The notes below the pieces were generated by a model. The model saw nothing but the letters and a program-made list of their open reading frames with translations. It was not told the origin of the DNA and ran no database searches. From Streptomyces lomondensis (GTDB lineage Bacteria > Actinomycetota > Actinomycetes > Streptomycetales > Streptomycetaceae), in the NCBI RefSeq assembly GCF_014651035.1, contig NZ_BMWC01000002.1, forward strand, positions 558,001-622,000: a stretch of 64,000 nucleotides of DNA. Reading direction: 5' to 3'. Of the stretch, positions 55,321-64,000 are shown piece by piece (positions within the stretch are counted from its first letter, which is position 1; each line of letters opens with the position of its first letter). Made by a program: the position numbers and the translations under genes.

Positions 55321-55503
55321 TCAGTCGACCTCCTCGACCGTCACGAGGTGGCGGACGGTGTGCACCATGCCGCGGAACTCGGGGCGGTCCTCCTTGACGA
55401 CCTGCGTGTTGATCCCCTTGAGACCAAGGGAGCGCAGGGTGTCACGGTGGTTCTGCTTGCTGCCGATGTAGGACTTGACCTGCGTGATCTTGAGCTGCGC
55501 CAT
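55321..55503 (-). CDS. rpmD: 50S ribosomal protein L30
   Basis: 60 residues: [20 protein letters not shown] then [23 protein letters not shown] at 55503. Tight spacing with rpsE (2 bases) and rplO (2 bases) indicates coupled translation. Confidence 0.95.
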   Translation of the reverse strand: MAQLKITQVKSYIGSKQNHRDTLRSLGLKGINTQVVKEDRPEFRGMVHTVRHLVTVEEVD

Positions 55504-55505
55504 GA

Positions 55506-56111
55506 TCACACACCCGCCCCGGCACGCGCACGGAGAAGAGCCGCGGGGGCGACGTCCTCAAGGGGCAGACCACGGCGGGCCGCGATCTCCTCGGGACGCT
55601 GCAGGCCCTTCAGGGCCGCCACGGTCGCGTGCACGATGTTGATGGCGTTGTCGGAGCCGAGCGACTTCGACAGCACGTCGTGGATACCGGCGCACTCGAG
55701 CACGGCACGCACCGGACCACCGGCGATCACACCGGTACCCGGGGACGCGGGCTTGAGCAGCACGACGCCGGCAGCCTTCTCACCCTGGATGGGGTGCGGG
55801 ATGGTGCCCTGGATCCGGGGGACCTTGAAGAAGTGCTTCTTGGCCTCCTCAACGCCCTTGGCGATGGCGGCCGGCACCTCCTTGGCCTTGCCGTATCCGA
55901 CACCCACGGTGCCGTCACCGTCGCCCACCACGACCAGCGCGGTGAAGCTGAAGCGACGACCACCCTTCACAACCTTGGCGACGCGGTTGATCGCGACGAC
56001 GCGCTCAACGTACGCGGTCTTCTCGGCGGCAGCAGCGCCGCCGTCACGGCCCTTCCGGTCCCGCCGCTCGCCGCCACCGGCACCGCCACCGCGGCGCTGG
56101 GGTCCAGCCAT
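55506..56111 (-). CDS. rpsE: 30S ribosomal protein S5
   Basis: 201 residues. After a Gly/Arg-rich actinobacterial N-terminal extension ([20 protein letters not shown]) the S5 core [20 protein letters not shown] begins at about residue 35. S5 guards decoding accuracy and is where spectinomycin-resistance mutations occur. Between rplR and rpmD. Confidence 0.96.
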   Translation of the reverse strand: MAGPQRRGGGAGGGERRDRKGRDGGAAAAEKTAYVERVVAINRVAKVVKGGRRFSFTALVVVGDGDGTVGVGYGKAKEVPAAIAKGVEEAKKHFFKVPRIQGTIPHPIQGEKAAGVVLLKPASPGTGVIAGGPVRAVLECAGIHDVLSKSLGSDNAINIVHATVAALKGLQRPEEIAARRGLPLEDVAPAALLRARAGAGV

Positions 56112-56152
56112 TGGAATTACCTCTCTCTGTTTCCGCTAGCTACGGAACCGAC

Positions 56153-56536
56153 TCAGAACTTGAGTCCGGCCTCGCGGGCGGCGTCCGCCAGGGCGGCGAT
56201 GCGCCCCGCGTACTGGTTACCACCACGGTCGAACACGACCGACTCGACACCGGCGGCCTTGGCACGCTCGGCGACCAGGGCGCCGACCTTCTTGGCCTGC
56301 GTGGACTTGTCGTCCTCGCCACCGCGGATCGAAGCGTCCAGGGTGGACGCCGATGCCAGGGTGTGGCCCTTCAGGTCGTCGATCACCTGCGCCACGATGT
56401 GGCGGTTGGAGCGGGTCACGACCAGACGGGGACGCTCCGCCGTACCGTTGATCCGCTTGCGGATCCGGATGTGACGGCGCTTGATCGCGGCGCGCTTGTA
56501 GGCGTCGCCCTTCAGGATCTTCTGCCCGTATGCCAT
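56153..56536 (-). CDS. rplR: 50S ribosomal protein L18
   Basis: 127 residues; binds 5S r[23 protein letters not shown] and [20 protein letters not shown] are typical. Between rplF and rpsE. Confidence 0.96.
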   Translation of the reverse strand: MAYGQKILKGDAYKRAAIKRRHIRIRKRINGTAERPRLVVTRSNRHIVAQVIDDLKGHTLASASTLDASIRGGEDDKSTQAKKVGALVAERAKAAGVESVVFDRGGNQYAGRIAALADAAREAGLKF

Positions 56537-56539
56537 GGC

Positions 56540-57079
56540 TTACTTACCCGCCTTTCCGACCTTGCGGCGGATGACTTCGCCCTCGTACTTGACGCCCTTG
56601 GCCTTGTACGGGTCGGGCTTGCGCAGCTTGCGGATGTTGGCCGCAACCTCGCCGACCTTCTGCTTGTCGATGCCCTCGACCGAGAAACGGGTGGGGGTCT
56701 CCACCTTGAAGGTGATGCCCTCGGGGGCCTCGACCAGGATCGGGTGGCTGTAGCCCAGGGAGAACTCCAGGTTGGAGCCCTTCGCCTGGACGCGGTAACC
56801 GACACCGCTGATCTCGAGCTTCTTGACGTATCCCTGGGTCACACCGGTGATCATGTTCGCCACCAGCGTGCGGGACAGGCCGTGCAGGGCCCTGCTCTGC
56901 CGCTCGTCGTTCGGGCGGGTCACCTGGAGGGTGCCGTCCTCGCCCTTAGCGATCTCGATCGGCGCGACGACGGTGTGGGTCAGTTCGCCCTTGGGGCCCT
57001 TGACCGCGACCGTCCGGCCGTCGATGGTGACGTCCACGCCGGCGGGAACCGGGATGGGGAGCTTGCCGATACGCGACAT
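56540..57079 (-). CDS. rplF: 50S ribosomal protein L6
   Basis: 179 residues. [20 protein letters not shown] at the start, and the duplicated L6 fold with [14 protein letters not shown] and [20 protein letters not shown] at the C-terminus. Near the sarcin-ricin loop and the GTPase centre. Three bases before rplR. Confidence 0.96.
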   Translation of the reverse strand: MSRIGKLPIPVPAGVDVTIDGRTVAVKGPKGELTHTVVAPIEIAKGEDGTLQVTRPNDERQSRALHGLSRTLVANMITGVTQGYVKKLEISGVGYRVQAKGSNLEFSLGYSHPILVEAPEGITFKVETPTRFSVEGIDKQKVGEVAANIRKLRKPDPYKAKGVKYEGEVIRRKVGKAGK

Positions 57080-57102
57080 TGTGTCTCTCCTCCGTTCCCG
57101 AA

Positions 57103-57501
57103 TTACCAGACGTAGGCGAGGACTTCCCCACCCACGCCCTTCTTCTGCGCCTGCTTGTCGGTCAGGAGCCCGTGGGACGTGGAGATGATCGCCACGCCCA
57201 GGCCGCCCAGGACCTTCGGCAGGTTGGTGGACTTCGCGTACACCCGGAGACCGGGCTTGGAGATCCGCTTGATGCCCGCGATGGAGCGCTCACGGTTGGG
57301 GCCGAACTTCAGCTCCAGGACGAGGTTCTTGCCGACCTCGGCGTCCTCGACCTTCCAGCCCGTGATGAAGCCCTCCTGCTGGAGGATCTCCGCGATGTGA
57401 GACTTGATCTTCGAGTGCGGCATCGCCACGGTGTCGTGGTACGCCGAGTTCGCGTTCCGCAGACGCGTCAGCATGTCTGCGATCGGATCAGTCATGGTCA
57501 T
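57103..57501 (-). CDS. rpsH: 30S ribosomal protein S8
   Basis: 132 residues: [20 protein letters not shown] is diagnostic. S8 binds the central domain of 16S rRNA and in E. coli represses the spc operon. Start at the first of two nearby ATGs. Preceded by a 212-base gap after rpsN that contains a long paired structure, unusual inside this operon. Confidence 0.95.
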   Translation of the reverse strand: MTMTDPIADMLTRLRNANSAYHDTVAMPHSKIKSHIAEILQQEGFITGWKVEDAEVGKNLVLELKFGPNRERSIAGIKRISKPGLRVYAKSTNLPKVLGGLGVAIISTSHGLLTDKQAQKKGVGGEVLAYVW

Positions 57502-57610
57502 GAATTGGCCTTCGGCCTCTCTCGCCGGGGTTTCCTGGTGCGCCATCCCTCTCCCCGATCCGAGACGGGACGGGTGCGGCGCGGTGGACCTACGGCGTAG
57601 TAAGTCGTAC

Positions 57611-57672
57611 GGGCGGCGACAGACGCCCAACCCCACAAGCCTAAGGCATGCGGGCTGGGCGTCTGACCGCCC
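57611..57672 (-). other. Long paired structure in the rpsN-rpsH gap
   Basis: GGGCGG (57611-57616) pairs with CCGCCC (57667-57672), and inside it AGACGCCCA (57621-57629) pairs with TGGGCGTCT (57656-57664), plus CCC/GGG further in. On the transcript this makes one extended hairpin, about 110 bases upstream of the rpsH start. It could be an attenuator, processing site or ribosomal-protein binding site. Confidence 0.6.
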
Positions 57673-57713
57673 CTAGATTTACCGAGAGCCTGGGGAATCC
57701 CGAATTACCGGGA

Positions 57714-57899
57714 CTACCAGGAGCTCTTGGTCACGCCCGGCAGCTCGCCACGGTGAGCCATCTCACGAAGGCACACGCGGCACAGGCCGAACTTGCGGTA
57801 CACGGAGTGCGGGCGGCCGCAGCGCTGGCAGCGGGTGTAGCCACGCACACCGAACTTGGGCTTGCGAGCAGCCTTGGCAATCAGAGCCTTCTTCGCCAT
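57714..57899 (-). CDS. rpsN: 30S ribosomal protein S14 type Z
   Basis: 61 residues: [20 protein letters not shown] with zinc cysteines 24, 27, 40 and 43 (CQRC...CRVC). The zinc-binding form; zinc-independent S14 copies in Streptomyces are elsewhere. Between rplE (5 bases upstream) and the structured gap before rpsH. Confidence 0.95.
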   Translation of the reverse strand: MAKKALIAKAARKPKFGVRGYTRCQRCGRPHSVYRKFGLCRVCLREMAHRGELPGVTKSSW

Positions 57900-57904
57900 C
57901 TCGC

Positions 57905-58462
57905 TCACGCCTCCTTGAAGGGGAAGCCGAGGTGACGAAGGAGCGCGCGGCCCTCAGCGTCGTTGGTCGCCGTGGTGACCACGGTGATGTCCATACCCCG
58001 GACGCGGTCGATCTTGTCCTGGTCGATCTCGTGGAACATGACCTGCTCCGTGAGACCGAAGGTGTAGTTGCCACGGCCGTCGAACTGCTTGGGGGACAGG
58101 CCGCGGAAGTCGCGGATGCGCGGCAGCGCGAGCGACAGGGTGCGGTCCAGGAACTCCCACATGCGGTCGCCACGGAGCGTGACGTGGGCACCGATCGGCT
58201 GGCCCTCACGCAGCTTGAACTGAGCGATGGACTTGCGGGCCTTGGTGACGGCCGGCTTCTGACCGGTGATCGTGGTGAGGTCGCGGATGGCGCCCTCGAT
58301 CAGCTTGGAGTCGCGGGCGGCGTCGCCCACACCCATGTTGACCACGATCTTGACGAGGCCGGGGATCTGCATGACGTTCTCGTACTTGAACTCGTCACGC
58401 AGCTTGCCCGTGATCTCCTCACGGTACTTCTGCTTCAGGCGCGGAGTGGTGGTGGTCGTCAT
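57905..58462 (-). CDS. rplE: 50S ribosomal protein L5
   Basis: 185 residues; 5S rRNA-binding. [20 protein letters not shown] and [20 protein letters not shown] are typical, as is the C-terminal [18 protein letters not shown]. Start overlaps the rplX stop by one base (TGATG). Confidence 0.96.
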   Translation of the reverse strand: MTTTTTPRLKQKYREEITGKLRDEFKYENVMQIPGLVKIVVNMGVGDAARDSKLIEGAIRDLTTITGQKPAVTKARKSIAQFKLREGQPIGAHVTLRGDRMWEFLDRTLSLALPRIRDFRGLSPKQFDGRGNYTFGLTEQVMFHEIDQDKIDRVRGMDITVVTTATNDAEGRALLRHLGFPFKEA

Positions 58463-58785
58463 CAGATGTCCTCACCCGTCCGCTTGGCAACGCGGATCTT
58501 GTTGCCTTCGTCGTCGAAGCGGTAACCGACGCGGGTCACGACCTTCTTGCCGTCCTTCTCCACGACCAGCTGGACGTTGGAGACGTGGATCGGCGCCTCG
58601 GTGGTGACGATGCCGCCGGCCTGCGAACCGCGAGCCGTCGGACCGGCCTTGGTGTGCTTCTTGACCCGGTTGACACCCTCGACCAGGACACGGTCCTCGC
58701 GGGGGAAGGCCGCGATGACCTTGCCCTGCTTGCCCTTGTCCTTGCCGGTGATGACCTGGACCAGGTCGCCCTTCTTGATCTTCAT
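58462..58785 (-). CDS. rplX: 50S ribosomal protein L24
   Basis: 107 residues with the KOW motif [23 protein letters not shown] at 58785; a GTG two codons earlier overlaps the rplN stop (GTGA). Early assembly protein of the 50S subunit. Confidence 0.95.
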   Translation of the reverse strand: MKIKKGDLVQVITGKDKGKQGKVIAAFPREDRVLVEGVNRVKKHTKAGPTARGSQAGGIVTTEAPIHVSNVQLVVEKDGKKVVTRVGYRFDDEGNKIRVAKRTGEDI

Positions 58786-58787
58786 GC

Positions 58788-59156
58788 TCACAGCACCTCC
58801 GGCGCGAGGGAGATGATCTTCATGAACTTCTTCTCGCGCAGCTCACGGCCGACCGGGCCGAAGATACGGGTGCCGCGAGGGTCGCCGTCGTTCTTCAGAA
58901 TGACGGCGGCGTTCTCGTCGAAGCGGATGTACGAGCCGTCCGGACGGCGGCGCTCCTTGACGGTGCGAACGATGACCGCCTTGACGACGTCACCCTTCTT
59001 CACGTTGCCACCGGGGATCGCGTCCTTGACGGTGGCGACGATGACGTCACCGATACCCGCGTAGCGGCGACCGGAGCCGCCGAGCACACGGATGCAGAGG
59101 ATCTCCTTCGCACCCGTGTTGTCGGCGACACGCAGTCGCGACTCCTGCTGGATCAC
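58788..59156 (-). CDS. rplN: 50S ribosomal protein L14
   Basis: 122 residues: [20 protein letters not shown]. First gene of the spc operon; a 97-base gap holding two strong hairpins divides it from rpsQ, the S10/spc boundary also seen in other bacteria. Confidence 0.97.
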   Translation of the reverse strand: MIQQESRLRVADNTGAKEILCIRVLGGSGRRYAGIGDVIVATVKDAIPGGNVKKGDVVKAVIVRTVKERRRPDGSYIRFDENAAVILKNDGDPRGTRIFGPVGRELREKKFMKIISLAPEVL

Positions 59157-59184
59157 GTCTATCTCCTGATCGTCTGCCGGTTCC

Positions 59185-59251
59185 CCGGGGGCCGCTCACC
59201 GAGCGGGCCCCCGGAGCCTGGCGGAACTGACCTGCGGGTTTGCCCCGCAGG
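59185..59251 (-). terminator. Twin hairpins at the S10/spc operon boundary
   Basis: Hairpin 1: CCTGCGGG (59231-59238) with CCCGCAGG (59244-59251), perfect, directly after the rpsQ stop. Hairpin 2: CCGGGGGCCGCT (59185-59196) with AGCGGGCCCCCGG (59202-59214), one bulge. They lie between rpsQ and rplN and can terminate or attenuate transcription from the S10 promoter. Confidence 0.75.
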
Positions 59252-59253
59252 AA

Positions 59254-59541
59254 TTACTTGGCCTTCTCGAGGATCTCGACGACGCGCCAGCGCTTGGTCG
59301 CGGACAGCGGCCGGGTCTCCATGAGGAGGACGCGGTCGCCGACACCCGCGGCGTTCTGCTCGTCGTGGGCCTTGAGCTTGTTCGTACGACGGATGACCTT
59401 GCCGTACAGCGCGTGCTTGACGCGGTCCTCGACGGCGACGACGACGGTCTTGTCCATCTTGTCGCTGACGACCAGGCCCTCACGGGTCTTGCGGAAACCG
59501 CGGTCCGTCTTGGTCTCTTCAGTCACGTTGCTCTCGCTCAT
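59254..59541 (-). CDS. rpsQ: 30S ribosomal protein S17
   Basis: 95 residues. After an acidic N-terminal extension the OB-fold core [20 protein letters not shown] begins. Start overlaps the rpmC stop (ATGA). Last gene of the S10 operon. Confidence 0.96.
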   Translation of the reverse strand: MSESNVTEETKTDRGFRKTREGLVVSDKMDKTVVVAVEDRVKHALYGKVIRRTNKLKAHDEQNAAGVGDRVLLMETRPLSATKRWRVVEILEKAK

Positions 59542-59762
59542 GCGCTCTCCACCGTCTCGATGCCCAGCTCGCGCTCACGCATCAGGGTGTAGATCCGCGC
59601 GATGTCCTTGCGGACGGCCTTGAGCCGACCGTGGTTCTCGAGCTGGCCCGTCGCCGCCTGGAAGCGGAGGTTGAACAGCTCTTCCTTGGCCTCGCGGAGC
59701 TTCGCCAGAAGCTCCTCGTTGCCCAGCTCGCGCAGCTCCGACGCCTTGGTACCGGCCGACAT
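59538..59762 (-). CDS. rpmC: 50S ribosomal protein L29
   Basis: 74 residues: two-helix protein with [20 protein letters not shown]; sits at the exit tunnel, where trigger factor and SRP dock. ATG at 59762 shares one base with the rplP stop. Confidence 0.94.
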   Translation of the reverse strand: MSAGTKASELRELGNEELLAKLREAKEELFNLRFQAATGQLENHGRLKAVRKDIARIYTLMRERELGIETVESA

Positions 59763-60181
59763 CACGCTTCACCTGCCTCGCGCTTGACGATCTTGCACTT
59801 CATCGGCAGCTTGTGAGCCGCACGGGTCAGGGCCTCGCGCGCGATCTTCTCGTTGGGGTACGACAGCTCGAACATCACGCGTCCGGGCTTGACGTTGGCC
59901 ACCCACCACTCCGGCGAACCCTTACCGGAACCCATGCGGGTCTCGGCCGGCTTCTTGGTGAGGGGGCGGTCCGGGTAGATGTTGATCCAGACCTTGCCGC
60001 CACGCTTGATGTGACGGGTCATCGCGATACGAGCGGCCTCGATCTGACGGTTCGTCACGTACGCCGGGGTCAGCGCCTGGATGCCGTACTCGCCGAACGC
60101 AACCTGCGTGCCACCCTTGGACATGCCGGTGCGCTTCGGGTGGTGCTGCTTGCGGTGCTTGACCCTACGGGGGATCAGCAT
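59762..60181 (-). CDS. rplP: 50S ribosomal protein L16
   Basis: 139 residues: [20 protein letters not shown] and [20 protein letters not shown]. Lies near the A-site tRNA. Follows rpsC by five bases. Confidence 0.96.
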   Translation of the reverse strand: MLIPRRVKHRKQHHPKRTGMSKGGTQVAFGEYGIQALTPAYVTNRQIEAARIAMTRHIKRGGKVWINIYPDRPLTKKPAETRMGSGKGSPEWWVANVKPGRVMFELSYPNEKIAREALTRAAHKLPMKCKIVKREAGEA

Positions 60182-60186
60182 TTCGG

Positions 60187-61014
60187 TCAGGCCTCCGTTC
60201 CGGTGCTCTCAGCCGGAGCGGCGGACGCGGGAGCCTCGGCCTTGGGGGCCTCGGCACCAGCGGCCTGCTGCGGCTTGCGACCGCGCCGCTCGCCACCGCG
60301 GCCACCACGGGCCGGGCGGTCGGCACCGCCACCGCGGGCCGGGCGGTTGCCCGCACGGGCGGCAGCGTTCTCGGCGCGGACCTCGGCGATGTTCTTGACG
60401 TCGCCCTTGTAGATCCAGACCTTCACACCGATGCGGCCGAAGGTCGTCTTGGCCTCGAAGAAGCCGTAGTCCACGTTCGCGCGGAGCGTGTGCAGGGGCA
60501 CGCGGCCCTCGCGGTAGAACTCCGAGCGGGACATCTCGGCGCCGCCGAGGCGGCCACCGCACTGGATCTTGATGCCCTTGGCGCCGGCCTTCATCGCCGA
60601 CTGCATGCTCTTGCGCATGGCACGGCGGAAGGAGACGCGGGAGGAGAGCTGCTCGGCGACGGCCTGGGCAACCAGCTGAGCGTCGGTCTCGGGGTTCTTG
60701 ACCTCGAGGATGTTCAGCTGGACCTGCTTGCCCGTGAGCTTCTCGAGGTCACCGCGGATGCGGTCGGCCTCGGCGCCACGGCGGCCGATGACGATGCCCG
60801 GACGGGCCGTGTGGATGTCCACACGGACGCGGTCACGGGTGCGCTCGATCTCGACCTTGGAGATGCCGGCGCGCTCCATGCCGGACGTCATCATCCGACG
60901 GATGGCGACGTCTTCCTTGACGTAGTCCTTGTACAGCTTGTCGGCGTACCAACGCGACTTGAAGTCGGTCGTGACACCGAGCCGGAACCCGTGCGGGTTT
61001 ACCTTCTGGCCCAT
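60187..61014 (-). CDS. rpsC: 30S ribosomal protein S3
   Basis: 275 residues. [20 protein letters not shown] at the start; KH domain with [15 protein letters not shown]. The C-terminal 60 residues ([20 protein letters not shown]...) are an Arg/Gly- then Ala/Glu-rich extension absent from E. coli S3. ATG shares one base with the rplV stop (TAATG); the much longer frame was rejected. Confidence 0.96.
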   Translation of the reverse strand: MGQKVNPHGFRLGVTTDFKSRWYADKLYKDYVKEDVAIRRMMTSGMERAGISKVEIERTRDRVRVDIHTARPGIVIGRRGAEADRIRGDLEKLTGKQVQLNILEVKNPETDAQLVAQAVAEQLSSRVSFRRAMRKSMQSAMKAGAKGIKIQCGGRLGGAEMSRSEFYREGRVPLHTLRANVDYGFFEAKTTFGRIGVKVWIYKGDVKNIAEVRAENAAARAGNRPARGGGADRPARGGRGGERRGRKPQQAAGAEAPKAEAPASAAPAESTGTEA

Positions 61015-61361
61015 TACCGGGTTCCTTCCTTGCTGCTGACGACCACGGTGATGTGGCTGGTCCGCTTGCGGATCCGGTAGGCACGGCCCTGGGCACGCGG
61101 ACGGAACCGCTTCAGGGTCGGGCCCTCGTCGACGTAGGCCTCGGAGATGTAGAGGCTGTCGACATCGGTGTGGTCGTAGTTGTGCGCGGCATTGGCGATG
61201 GCGCTGTCCAGCACCTTGCCGACCGGCACGCTCGCGGCCTGCGGGGCGAAACGCAGGACCGCCTGAGCCTCCGTGGCGTTCAGGCCACGGATGAGGTCCA
61301 CCACACGGCGGGCCTTCATGGGCGTGACGCGGATGTACCGCGCCTGGGCCCTGGCTTCCAT
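61014..61361 (-). CDS. rplV: 50S ribosomal protein L22
   Basis: 115 residues: [20 protein letters not shown]; its hairpin [13 protein letters not shown] region lines the exit tunnel near the macrolide site. ATG at 61361 follows AAGGGACAACC; in-frame upstream ATGs lack this. Confidence 0.94.
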   Translation of the reverse strand: MEARAQARYIRVTPMKARRVVDLIRGLNATEAQAVLRFAPQAASVPVGKVLDSAIANAAHNYDHTDVDSLYISEAYVDEGPTLKRFRPRAQGRAYRIRKRTSHITVVVSSKEGTR

Positions 61362-61405
61362 GGTTGTCCCTTCGATGTTTGTCATGATCATTCGCACCCC
61401 GCTGA

Positions 61406-61687
61406 CTAGCGGCGCTTCGACTTCCGGTCTTCCTTGACGTGGCCCCGGAAGGTGCGGGTCGGCGAGAACTCGCCGAGCTTGTGGCCGACCATCGACTCGG
61501 TGACAAACACCGGGATGTGGGTCTTGCCGTTGTGCACCGCGATCGTGTGGCCCAGCATGTCCGGGACGATCATCGAGCGGCGGGACCAGGTCTTGATGAC
61601 GTTCTTGGTGCCGGCTTCGTTCTGGGCTTCCACCTTCTTGATCAGGTGGTCGTCGACGAAGGGCCCCTTCTTCAAGCTACGAGGCAT
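61406..61687 (-). CDS. rpsS: 30S ribosomal protein S19
   Basis: 93 residues: [20 protein letters not shown], ending in [12 protein letters not shown]. Head-domain protein bound to S13. Between rplB and rplV. Confidence 0.97.
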   Translation of the reverse strand: MPRSLKKGPFVDDHLIKKVEAQNEAGTKNVIKTWSRRSMIVPDMLGHTIAVHNGKTHIPVFVTESMVGHKLGEFSPTRTFRGHVKEDRKSKRR

Positions 61688-61699
61688 CTCAACCCGTCC

Positions 61700-62536
61700 T
61701 TAGCGCTTCTTGTTCGTCTTGCGGCGGCGGACGATGTACTTGTTCGACGCCTTCTTGGGCGAACGAGTACGGCCTTCCTTCTTGCCCCACGGGGACACGG
61801 GGTGGCGGCCACCGGAGGTCCGGCCCTCACCACCACCGTGCGGGTGGTCGACCGGGTTCATGACCACACCACGGACGGTCGGGCGAACGCCCAGCCACCG
61901 CTTACGGCCCGCCTTGCCCCAGTTGATGTTGGACTGCTCGGCGTTGCCGACCTCGCCCACAGTGGCGCGGCAGCGGACGTCGACCAGCCGGATCTCACCG
62001 GACGGCATGCGCAGGTGGGCCATCTGGCCCTCCTTCGCGAGCAGCTGCACCGAGGCGCCGGCGGAGCGGGCGAACTTGGCGCCGCCGCCCGGACGCAGCT
62101 CGATGGCGTGCAGCGTGGTACCGACCGGGATGTTGCGCAGGGCAAGGTTGTTGCCCGGCTTGATGTCGGCCCCGGGACCGTTCTCGACGCGGTCGCCCTG
62201 CGACAGGCCACGCGGCGCGAGGATGTAGCGCTTCTCGCCGTCCGCGTAGTGCAGCAGCGCGATGCGCGCGGTGCGGTTGGGGTCGTACTCGATGTGCGCG
62301 ACCTTCGCCGGCACGCCGTCCTTGTCGTGACGACGGAAGTCGATCACGCGGTAGGCGCGCTTGTGGCCACCACCCTGGTGGCGGACGGTCACACGACCGG
62401 AGTTGTTACGGCCACCCTTGCTGTGCAGGGGGCGGACCAACGACTTCTCCGGCGTGGACCGCGTGACCTCGACGAAGTCGGCGACGCTGGCACCACGACG
62501 GCCAGGAGTCGTCGGCTTGTACTTGCGGATACCCAT
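61700..62536 (-). CDS. rplB: 50S ribosomal protein L2
   Basis: 278 residues: [20 protein letters not shown], and the C-terminal [20 protein letters not shown] containing the conserved His near the peptidyl transferase centre. Twelve bases before rpsS. Confidence 0.97.
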   Translation of the reverse strand: MGIRKYKPTTPGRRGASVADFVEVTRSTPEKSLVRPLHSKGGRNNSGRVTVRHQGGGHKRAYRVIDFRRHDKDGVPAKVAHIEYDPNRTARIALLHYADGEKRYILAPRGLSQGDRVENGPGADIKPGNNLALRNIPVGTTLHAIELRPGGGAKFARSAGASVQLLAKEGQMAHLRMPSGEIRLVDVRCRATVGEVGNAEQSNINWGKAGRKRWLGVRPTVRGVVMNPVDHPHGGGEGRTSGGRHPVSPWGKKEGRTRSPKKASNKYIVRRRKTNKKR

Positions 62537-62574
62537 TTCTCAGTCCTCGTCCGATTCCGGACGATCCTGACCGC

Positions 62575-62994
62575 TTACGCGGTCGGACCGCCGAAGATGT
62601 CGATACGGTCGCCCTCGGCGAGGGTCACGATCGCGCGCTTGGTGGACGCACGCTGGCCGAAGCCGGTGCGGGTCCGCTTGCGCTTGCCCTGGCGGTTGAT
62701 CGTGTTGACCCCGGTGACCTTGACCGAGAAGACCGACTGGACGGCCTCCTTGATCTGGGTCTTGTTGGCACGCGGGTCCACGACGAAGGTGTACTTGCCC
62801 TCGTCGAGAAGCGCGTAGCTCTTCTCGGAGACGACCGGCTTGAGCAGCACGTCACGGGGGTCCGTGAAGGACTTGCTCAGCGGGGTCTCGACGGTGTTCT
62901 TGCCCTCGGTGGCGTGGCGACGCGCCTTCTTGACGCGGGCTTCCTTGGCCTTCTTCGCGGCCTTGGAGGCGATAGCGGGGTGACGGATAGCCAT
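62575..62994 (-). CDS. rplW: 50S ribosomal protein L23
   Basis: 139 residues. The core begins near residue 46 ([20 protein letters not shown]) after a basic, Lys/Ala-rich N-terminal extension ([20 protein letters not shown]) not seen in most bacteria. Exit-tunnel protein and docking site for trigger factor. Start shares one base with the rplD stop. Confidence 0.96.
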   Translation of the reverse strand: MAIRHPAIASKAAKKAKEARVKKARRHATEGKNTVETPLSKSFTDPRDVLLKPVVSEKSYALLDEGKYTFVVDPRANKTQIKEAVQSVFSVKVTGVNTINRQGKRKRTRTGFGQRASTKRAIVTLAEGDRIDIFGGPTA

Positions 62995-63650
62995 CAGACC
63001 TCGCTCCCTTCGGTGTCATTGGCCTTCGGGCCGGACACGAAGGACTCGAAGGCAGCCTTGGTGAAGACCACGTCGTCCGAGACGAGAACGTCGTACGTGT
63101 TCAGCTGGCCCGGCTCCAGGATGTGGACCTGGGGCAGGTTGCGGGCGGACAGCCACGCGGCCTCGTCGGCGCGGTCGACGACCAGGAGCAGGTTCTTGCG
63201 CTCCGAGATCTTGCCGAACAGCGTCTTGGCGGCCTTCGTCGACGGGTTCTCACCCTCGACGACGCCGGAGACGACGTGGATGCGGTTGTGGCGGGCCCGG
63301 TCGGTGAGGGCGTGGCGCAGGGCCGCGGCCTTCATCTTCTTCGGGGTCCGCTGCGAGTAGTCACGCGGCACGGGGCCGTGCACGACGCCACCACCGGCGA
63401 ACTGCGGCGCGCGGGTCGAACCCTGACGGGCGCGACCGGTGCCCTTCTGGCGGTACGGCTTCTTGCCACCGCCGCGGACCTCGCCACGGGTCTTGGTCTT
63501 GTGCGTGCCCTGGCGGGCAGCGGCCAGCTGTGCGACGACGACCTGGTGGATCAGCGGGATGCTGACCTTCTCAACGCCGAAGATCTCCGCGGGGAGCTCG
63601 ACGGAACCGGCCTTGTCGCCCGCCGGCGAAAGGATGTCAACAGTGCTCAT
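62994..63650 (-). CDS. rplD: 50S ribosomal protein L4
   Basis: 218 residues: extended loop [20 protein letters not shown] followed by [20 protein letters not shown], the macrolide-site hairpin. In E. coli L4 represses the S10 operon. ATG at 63650; the frame runs further upstream into rplC in another frame and was trimmed. Confidence 0.96.
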   Translation of the reverse strand: MSTVDILSPAGDKAGSVELPAEIFGVEKVSIPLIHQVVVAQLAAARQGTHKTKTRGEVRGGGKKPYRQKGTGRARQGSTRAPQFAGGGVVHGPVPRDYSQRTPKKMKAAALRHALTDRARHNRIHVVSGVVEGENPSTKAAKTLFGKISERKNLLLVVDRADEAAWLSARNLPQVHILEPGQLNTYDVLVSDDVVFTKAAFESFVSGPKANDTEGSEV

Positions 63651-63654
63651 TACC

Positions 63655-64000
63655 TCAGGCCCCCTTGGCCGCGGTGCGGACCAGGACGAGGCCGCCGTTC
63701 GGACCGGGAACCGCGCCCTTGATGAGCAGCAGACCCTTCTCCGCGTCAACGGCGTGGACGGTCAGGTTCTGGGTGGTGACCCGCTCGTTGCCCATGCGAC
63801 CCGCCATGCGGAGGCCCTTGAACACACGGCCCGGGGTGGCGCAGCCACCGATGGAACCGGGAGAGCGGTGCTTGCGCTGGGTGCCGTGTCCGGCGCCGAG
63901 GCCACGGAAGTTGTGGCGCTTCATGACACCGGCGAAGCCCTTGCCCTTGCTCTTGCCGGTCACGTCGACCTTGACGCCGGCCTCGAACACCTCAGCGGTG
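63655..64000 (-). CDS. rplC: 50S ribosomal protein L3, C-terminal part
   Basis: The N-terminal third lies beyond the right edge. The visible part reads [20 protein letters not shown] then [20 protein letters not shown], clearly L3, ending [19 protein letters not shown]. Its stop lies four bases before the rplD ATG, second gene of the S10 operon. Confidence 0.97.
   Translation of the reverse strand, partial: TAEVFEAGVKVDVTGKSKGKGFAGVMKRHNFRGLGAGHGTQRKHRSPGSIGGCATPGRVFKGLRMAGRMGNERVTTQNLTVHAVDAEKGLLLIKGAVPGPNGGLVLVRTAAKGA

Noticed and set aside
60187..61506. 439-codon frame extending S3 upstream through rplV
   Set aside because: S3 starts at [10 protein letters not shown]; upstream residues are rplV in another frame.

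Overview
The window is high-GC, actinobacterial chromosomal DNA and almost certainly comes from a Streptomyces. Evidence: very strong G/C third-position bias, many GTG starts, developmental regulators bldM and whiD side by side, a histidine-tailed GroEL1, and a gene order (guaB - ECF sigma - bldM - whiD ... groES/groEL1 ... alr ... glmS ... coaA ... glmM - rpsI - rplM - truA - rplQ - rpoA ... S10/spc operons) that I recall as the conserved core of the S. coelicolor chromosome. No tRNA, rRNA, CRISPR, prophage or insertion sequence was seen.

Layout. (1) 1-4.3 kb: purine synthesis (guaB3-type start, guaB), an ECF sigma factor (shbA type), and the divergent developmental pair bldM/whiD; bldM carries a textbook sigma-BldN promoter. 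(2) 4.3-11.2 kb: accessory genes: LysR regulator, MOSC protein, short-chain dehydrogenase, a 1239-residue STAND-type NTPase with a long helical-repeat tail whose 3' end runs into the dehydrogenase gene, and a SnoaL-like two-domain protein. (3) 11.3-13.5 kb: groES-groEL1 under two CIRCE operators. (4) 13.6-19.4 kb: tandem lipoprotein polysaccharide deacetylases, a THUMP-like methyltransferase, an ECF42-type sigma factor with its DGPF partner, and an LCP cell-wall ligase. (5) 19.4-24.5 kb: a compact xylan module: secreted GH10 xylanase with CBM2, a LacI repressor and a divergent GH3 glycosidase, all three promoters carrying CGAAANTTTCG-like operator sequences.

(6) 24.5-39.1 kb: housekeeping cluster reading mostly leftwards: tRNA t6A genes (tsaE, tsaB, tsaD with rimI between), alanine racemase, L,D-transpeptidase, NAD(P)HX repair enzyme, holo-ACP synthase and glmS, interspersed with small Streptomyces-type proteins and a secreted beta-helix protein that has its own promoter/operator. 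(7) 39.1-44.6 kb: DrrAB-like ABC exporter, coaA, a DUF389 membrane protein, glmM. (8) 44.7-64 kb: ribosomal protein operons in reverse order on the minus strand: rplM-rpsI, the infA-rpmJ-rpsM-rpsK-rpoA-rplQ (alpha) operon, secY-adk-map, the spc operon and the S10 operon, which leaves the window inside rplC.

Cell-wall precursor genes (glmS, glmM, alr), wall remodelling (L,D-transpeptidase, deacetylases, LCP) and the translation machinery sit close together. Several intergenic spaces are decorated by dispersed Streptomyces repeats: four copies of a GGGGCGCGGGGAACTGCGCG element, two copies of a GGCCTGATCC...CCCTAG element that supplies the stop codon of the gene beside it, and one GTCCGGCGCTTGAGGACGAG element.
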